From contig JADKKA010000019.1 in the NCBI GenBank assembly GCA_016720745.1, forward strand, positions 823,529 to 887,528: a DNA stretch of 64,000 bases, read 5' to 3'. The position numbers and the translations under genes are program-made. The stretch is from Chitinophagaceae bacterium (GTDB lineage: Bacteria; Bacteroidota; Bacteroidia; Chitinophagales; Chitinophagaceae). The notes under the pieces were generated by a model. It searched no databases, was not told the DNA's origin, and saw only the letters and a list, made by a program, of their open reading frames with translations. Position 1 is the stretch's first letter. Every line of letters starts with the position of its first letter. This document shows positions 60,306 through 64,000 of the stretch, piece by piece.

Positions 60306-60539
60306 TCATCGTATTATCCAACCTATAGCTCCGCTCATTTCATCTTGTTCATTTTCCAAATTATAAAACCAAACAGAGTCAATTATTATATATCCGTTCG
60401 GAGACAAAGACCTCGTTCGTTCTACCATTTTTGGGTAATCTGCAATTCGTTTCTTTTCATAGTTGGTATAAAATTGCTTGCCGTCTTGCCACACAAGGCG
60501 AATTCCTATTCGTCTTACTTTTGTTTTTTTTCGTTCCAT
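60306..60539 (-). CDS. Small hypothetical protein (cassette gene)
   Basis: A 77-residue basic protein (ERKKTKVRRIGIRLVWQDG, then RSLSPNGYIIIDSVWFYNLE). No signal peptide and no family recognised. The TGA stop lies within the cassette end. A second, broken reading frame fills the other half of the same cassette. Confidence 0.6.
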   Translation of the reverse strand: MERKKTKVRRIGIRLVWQDGKQFYTNYEKKRIADYPKMVERTRSLSPNGYIIIDSVWFYNLENEQDEMSGAIGWIIR

Positions 60540-60631
60540 TATAAATCTGTATTTCAGAAAAGAAGTTTGTCAAGTTATTGTTCAATACTAATAGTGTCTA
60601 CCAATTTGTTTATTCATTATGGTTTGTTGTG

Positions 60632-60980
60632 TTATGAATATAGCTTGTGTCGGAAAGAATGCTTCGTACTCTTACTTTTTTGAATTCTTTGAGGATAATT
60701 AATTCTAAATGTATCATATTGGAATAAATAAGTCCACGTTCTAAGGCTGTCTCCGTTAACATATACTGGTTCTTGTTTCGCCGTGTCGCCCGGTAGTTCA
60801 GTTTGTAACCCGCCGAAGTTTTCACTCAAAAAACCTTGAGACAAATCAGGACTTCTTTCAATTACTGTTTCGCTTACGAACTTATATTTTCCAATAGCAA
60901 GAACATACGACGTCTGGCAACCAGTTTGCGGCTTGTAAAACTGTCCAGAATGTTAGTATCAATAATAGAAGATGTCTCAT
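60632..60980 (-). pseudogene. Broken exported-protein ORF in the same cassette
   Basis: A start at 60980 gives a signal-like MRHLLLLILTFWTVLQ. The likely continuation (QTSYVLAIGKYKFVSETVIE, then LSENFGGLQTELPGDTAKQE) is in another frame and ends at 60632. The tail may shift again. At least one indel is needed to make one protein of about 115 residues. No family recognised. Confidence 0.45.
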
Positions 60981-60989
60981 AAGAATGGC

Positions 60990-61119
60990 ATACAACGAGC
61001 AGGGCTTGGCGCTGGCCGCATAAATTTAGGAAAACTCACCGCGCAGGCCTACAACATTTCTTTAGCTGTTAAAGGCCGAGCGAGCACGCAGGCGGCTTGC
61101 GCCAAACCCAATGTTATAT
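60990..61119 (-). repeat. attC site (130 nt, short type)
   Basis: ATACAAC and GTTATAT boxes. Outer arms as usual (GAGCAGGGCTTGGCGC and GCGCCAAACCCAAT), but the inner part is a different short sequence with CCGCATAAATTTAGG and GCTGTTAAAGGCCG. It belongs to the gene at 61114-61629. Confidence 0.9.
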
Positions 61120-61629
61120 GCCGTTTGTCAGTAGTTCAAATGACGGGAAAGTCTTTTGTAATTCGAATGCAATCCAAGACCCTATTGTATATTGCTTGTT
61201 ATTCGGGTCTAAATTGGCGCTCGAAACTTCAATTTTTATTTTACGGAAGTCATTTTTGAAATCAGACTCTTTTGTCTTGTCAACGAGAAACAGAAAATTG
61301 TCGAATTTAAAAACTTTGAAATACATTTTGGCTTCTTTCGATTTGAGCAATAGATTACCTTTAAGAATCTTCCACTTCCCATTTTCAATTGTCAAATCAG
61401 AGGTCATGCAACCTGACTCACTTACTCTGAATTTTCCATTGGATTTAAATTCGTAATTATAACTAACAAAAATTCCTCCATAGTAGAATTTGCTAGTAAG
61501 TAAAAACTCTTCGGTAACATTGATTATTTTCAGAGTATCATCGTTCAAAAAATTGGTGCTTTTTAGTTGTTGAGCCGAAACTCCTTTTTGAAATAAAAGT
61601 ATCGTTATTATAGAAAGGAATGTACGCAT
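61114..61629 (-). CDS. Exported hypothetical protein (cassette gene)
   Basis: A 171-residue protein with a signal peptide (FLSIITILLFQKGVSAQ) and a lipocalin-like beta-rich body (FRVSESGCMTSDLTIENGKW). The alternation of short strands and the GKWKI motif resemble small lipocalin-like domains, but this is weak. The TAA stop lies inside the attC box ATATAAC, exactly at the recombination point. Confidence 0.78.
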   Translation of the reverse strand: MRTFLSIITILLFQKGVSAQQLKSTNFLNDDTLKIINVTEEFLLTSKFYYGGIFVSYNYEFKSNGKFRVSESGCMTSDLTIENGKWKILKGNLLLKSKEAKMYFKVFKFDNFLFLVDKTKESDFKNDFRKIKIEVSSANLDPNNKQYTIGSWIAFELQKTFPSFELLTNGI

Positions 61630-61644
61630 AGTTGAATTAATGGC

Positions 61645-61840
61645 ATATAACGAGCAGGGCTTGGCGAAGTGGCGGTATTAGCATTCCGTCTGCCCGGCGC
61701 CTTGGCTCCTAAGTGTGTTTAACGCTGAATTTACGAATATTTCTGTTTGGTAACGTGGTCGCTCCTGGCTGAAGCTGATCAGGGAACTGCTGATCAGGAT
61801 ATATTCGGAAGCCGCCATTTTGCCAAACCCAATGTTATGC
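61645..61840 (-). repeat. attC site (196 nt, main type)
   Basis: ATATAAC and GTTATGC boxes around a near-perfect copy of the main-type body. It belongs to the coupled genes at 62011-62438. Confidence 0.93.
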
Positions 61841-62010
61841 GCATGTCCTAAATGAACTTTTGAATTTTATTTTCCGTTTCCTTACTTGGAAATAATTTCT
61901 CCTTCGCATGTAACTCAAACATCAGCATCACACTCAGGTGCCTAATACTAATTGCTAAAGAGACAGTATTTTCAACACCACATACAGGTGGTTTACATTG
62001 TTTTCATCAT

Positions 62011-62142
62011 TTACTCAGATGGAGCCTTCCTTACTTTGTAAGTAACCGTGTATGTCTCTGTTTTGAGATAGCCGTCCTTGACTCTATAGACAATAGAGAC
62101 TGGAATACTATTTGTCCCAATCATTTCCGATGTCATACTCAT
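62011..62142 (-). CDS. Small ORF coupled to the 99-residue exported protein (cassette gene)
   Basis: A 43-codon ORF (MTSEMIGTNSIPVSIVYRVK then DGYLKTETYTVTYKV) whose ATG overlaps the upstream stop by 4 nt (ATGA). Its beta-strand pattern continues that of the upstream protein. It may be a second translated product or the true C-terminus lost through a frameshift. About 170 nt to its left, up to the attC, hold nothing recognised. Confidence 0.5.
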   Translation of the reverse strand: MSMTSEMIGTNSIPVSIVYRVKDGYLKTETYTVTYKVRKAPSE

Positions 62143-62438
62143 TTTGCAATTCCTTTGTCATTTATTTCAGCTTTAATGCCACTGATTAAAACTTTGAGCA
62201 TTTCAATATTTTGACAACCTTTGACTGTGATAACAACTTCTTGTCCCTGTAGTAAACTATCTGAGTTTTGAGAAACACTTATACAAGTTGAATCTCCAGA
62301 CATTTTTAAAACTCCAAGTTTATGTGAAACATTTTGAGATTTTTCTGAAACCACCTCTGTAATTCTAATTTGCGAACGTAAGGTCAAAGTGGTTAGGGAA
62401 AAGAGAAAGTATAAAAAAAGAACTATAGTATTTTTCAT
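62139..62438 (-). CDS. Small exported protein (cassette gene)
   Basis: A 99-residue protein with a signal peptide (TIVLFLYFLFSLTTLTLRS) and a short beta-rich domain (LLQGQEVVITVKGCQNIEML). No family recognised. Cassette ends GTTATGCGCA and TGCGCATAAC match exactly. Confidence 0.75.
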   Translation of the reverse strand: MKNTIVLFLYFLFSLTTLTLRSQIRITEVVSEKSQNVSHKLGVLKMSGDSTCISVSQNSDSLLQGQEVVITVKGCQNIEMLKVLISGIKAEINDKGIAK

Positions 62439-62465
62439 TTGTTTTATTGATTGTCGAATTATTGC

Positions 62466-62661
62466 GCATAACGAGCAGGGCTTGGCGAAGTGGCGGTATT
62501 AGTATTCCGTCTGCCCGGCGCCTTGGCTCCTGAGTGTGTTTAACGCTGAATTTACGAATATTTCTGTTTGGTAACGTGGTCGCTCCTGGCTGAAGCTGAT
62601 CAGGGAACTACAGATCAGGATATATTCGGAAGCCGCCATTTTGCCAAACCCAATGTTAGGC
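62466..62661 (-). repeat. attC site (196 nt, main type)
   Basis: GCATAAC and GTTAGGC boxes with the main-type body. An ORF that runs through it on the minus strand is repeat-encoded and not a gene. It belongs to the membrane protein gene on its right. Confidence 0.93.
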
Positions 62662-63153
62662 GTATTGCGGTGATTTGGAAGATTTGCCAATTCTTGGATT
62701 ATTATAGAAGAATTTAATTCCAAATATGAAGAAAATACCAAAACCAATTAGAATTGTTCCGTTTAGTAAATAGAATTTCCAACCATTAAAGAAACTGCCG
62801 GGGAAAAGAAAAACTTCTTTGACTACAGCCCAACCTGTCAGATCCAGTTTCATCAAAACAAAAAAGACTATAAAGGCTATTAAGGTGTTAATCCAGGAGC
62901 CTATGAAATTATTTGAAACGATAAATGAAATTACTAAAGCTATTAAATATCCAATAACGAAAGCAATAGCCATGGATACTACTATTTTACTAAGACTTTG
63001 AGCGCTTTTGATCTGGATTTTGTCAGTTGAAAGCCTAACTATCTCTGCAACTTCTACATTCTGAAGGTAAGAAAGTACCATAAAACCGTAGCTGAAGAAC
63101 CAGAGTCCTAGAAAATGAAATAAAATGTGTTTCCAGTTAAAGCGGAAATTCAT
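62656..63153 (-). CDS. Integral membrane protein (cassette gene)
   Basis: A 165-residue protein with four membrane helices (LFHFLGLWFFSYGFMVLSYL, IVVSMAIAFVIGYLIALVIS, NTLIAFIVFFVLMKL, LLNGTILIGFGIFFIFGIKFF). No family recognised. A longer in-frame start lies inside the neighbouring attC and is rejected. The TAA stop is inside the attC box GCCTAAC, as for the gene at 61114. Confidence 0.78.
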   Translation of the reverse strand: MNFRFNWKHILFHFLGLWFFSYGFMVLSYLQNVEVAEIVRLSTDKIQIKSAQSLSKIVVSMAIAFVIGYLIALVISFIVSNNFIGSWINTLIAFIVFFVLMKLDLTGWAVVKEVFLFPGSFFNGWKFYLLNGTILIGFGIFFIFGIKFFYNNPRIGKSSKSPQYA

Positions 63154-63176
63154 ATGTGAAAGTATGCTAGCATTAC

Positions 63177-63372
63177 GCCCAACGAGCAGGGCTTGGCGAA
63201 GTGGCGGTATTAGCATTCCGTCTGCCCGGCGTCTTGGCCCCTAAGTGTGTTTAACGCTGAATTTACGAATATTTCTGTTTGGGTACGTGGTCGCTCCTGG
63301 CTGAAGCTGATCAGGGAACTACAGATCAGGATTTATTCGGAAGCCGCCATTTTGCCAAACCCAATGTTAGCA
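63177..63372 (-). repeat. attC site (196 nt, main type)
   Basis: GCCCAAC and GTTAGCA boxes with the main-type body (one change, GGCGTCTTGGCCCC). It is the rightmost site in the window and belongs to the partial gene on its right. Confidence 0.93.
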
Positions 63373-63379
63373 GCATTGT

Positions 63380-64000
63380 TTATTTAAAGTCTTTAATTAC
63401 TAAACTTTGAAACATTTTTTCTAATTCCTTGCTTTCGATATGGTCAAAACTTTCAGCATAGAGAACTAAGTCTGCTATATTACCAGCTATCTGTCCAATA
63501 CTGTCAATGTATATGCCTATAAAGCCATTGCCTGAATGTTTTGGTTTAAAGAAAGTAGCTTGAAACGTTGATATTGTTTTAGACGAAAAATTATAATTGC
63601 TTTTACGTCTAATTTTATTCAATACTGGATTATCTGTAAATATTATGTCAGATGTATCAGCATTATTTTTAATGTAGCCTTTTCTAAAGCGATTGGATAA
63701 TACATTAGGTTCTGCAGGATTCCCAATTGTTCCTAAACCATATTGCAAAAATACTAATTTGCCATTTCTATTGTGAAATCGATACCGAGATGTGGCGTCA
63801 CCGGTTTTGAGCAAAGTGTCGTCGTTTGCTAGCCGCCAACCTTTTGGTAAGGTTATTAGGCCCGAATATAAAACTAGCTGTGTGTCTTTAGAAAAGGGAG
63901 CAAACGAAGGCTTATTTTCATGGATGTCGATTGTTCCAGAACTGGTAGGTGTCGAGTATTTTCTATTGCTTTTGCAAGTGGTAAAAAAGGCAATTATCAA
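63380..64000 (-). CDS. Hypothetical lipoprotein-like protein, partial (cassette gene)
   Basis: The frame is open to the right window edge; 206 residues are visible. The visible start (IIAFFTTCKSNRKYS) looks like the end of a lipoprotein signal with its Cys, so only a few residues are missing. The body (LITLPKGWRLANDDTLLKTG, KPKHSGNGFIGIYIDSIGQI) is not recognised. The stop is 14 nt from the attC. Confidence 0.7.
   Translation of the reverse strand: MIIAFFTTCKSNRKYSTPTSSGTIDIHENKPSFAPFSKDTQLVLYSGLITLPKGWRLANDDTLLKTGDATSRYRFHNRNGKLVFLQYGLGTIGNPAEPNVLSNRFRKGYIKNNADTSDIIFTDNPVLNKIRRKSNYNFSSKTISTFQATFFKPKHSGNGFIGIYIDSIGQIAGNIADLVLYAESFDHIESKELEKMFQSLVIKDFK

Larger units (their letters stand above)
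49060..64000 (-). mobile_element. Integron-type gene cassette array (distal part, no integrase in window)
   Basis: Ten clear and about five decayed attC-like sites alternate with single genes, nearly all reading on the minus strand. Sites begin RYYYAAC and end GTTRRRY. Inside, GGGCTTGGC faces GCCAAACCC and GGCGG faces CCGCC. Each cassette begins and ends with its own matching inverted box: GTTGCCTGCAGTTAA with TTAATTGCAGGCAAC, GTTATATGCC with GGCATATAAC, GTTATGCGCA with TGCGCATAAC. This is the mark of circularised cassettes. Most attC ends lie within 5-60 nt of the stop of the gene to the right. Sites are near-identical at the right and diverge leftward. Confidence 0.88.

Noticed and set aside
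62499..62747. 82-codon minus-strand ORF
   Set aside because: It is a by-product of the attC main-type sequence being open in this frame and overlaps the membrane protein gene.
49060..64000. MITE or REP interpretation of the 196-nt repeats
   Set aside because: A MITE would have constant ends with short target duplications. Here the ends vary but match across each gene, which fits cassettes rather than transposition.

Overview
The window is a Bacteroidota chromosome segment, most likely Chitinophagaceae. Evidence: TAnnTTTG-type -7 promoter boxes (upstream of the OmpH-like gene, rfaE1 and efp), a secreted protein with a type IX secretion sorting domain, a Reg_prop/Y_Y_Y sensor kinase, several DUF families common in this phylum, and short palindromic spacer repeats. 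It begins inside the 3' end of rpoC and ends inside an unfinished cassette gene.

Region 1 (1-12 kb) is core: rpoC end, OmpH/Skp-like chaperone, heptose kinase rfaE1, isoaspartyl peptidase, ispD, a FemAB/GNAT-like transferase coupled to a large M1 peptidase, a sugar-phosphate transferase coupled to a Gfo/Idh oxidoreductase (surface polysaccharide), and a YkuD_2 L,D-transpeptidase. Region 2 (12.47-14.18 kb) is a tRNA-Asp(GTC) gene followed by ten decayed tandem copies. In each copy a perfect 20-nt hairpin sits directly 3' of the anticodon-plus-A, and nearly all carry their own terminator. A small GIY-YIG nuclease gene lies inside the array. Region 3 (14.3-45 kb) is mostly core: accA, dapA, CBM48-like esterase, RNase Z, STAS protein, clpC, cmk, T9SS protein, FKBP isomerase, exonuclease/GIY-YIG fusion, RlmK-like methyltransferase, a two-component system, a cholesterol-dependent-cytolysin-like protein, mdh, efp, accB-accC and a run of signalling and membrane genes. 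Three genes here are interrupted: rnz (1-nt shift), clpC (out-of-frame deletion removing the first Walker B region) and the sensor kinase (shift at an A6 run).

Region 4 (about 49-64 kb, possibly from 47 kb) is the main discovery: an array of integron-type gene cassettes. About 196-nt (sometimes 130-nt) imperfectly palindromic sites bounded by RYYYAAC and GTTRRRY boxes alternate with single small genes, nearly all on the minus strand. The two ends of each cassette are complementary to each other and differ from cassette to cassette, which is the signature of attC recombination. Sites are near-identical at the right and decay to the left, so the attI/integrase end should lie beyond position 64000. 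No integrase is present in the window. Cargo includes a class A beta-lactamase, a second serine hydrolase, a six-hairpin glycosidase, a hotdog thioesterase, a cupin, and many unrecognised lipoproteins and exported proteins.

All calls are from reading the sequence and translations. No database search was run.
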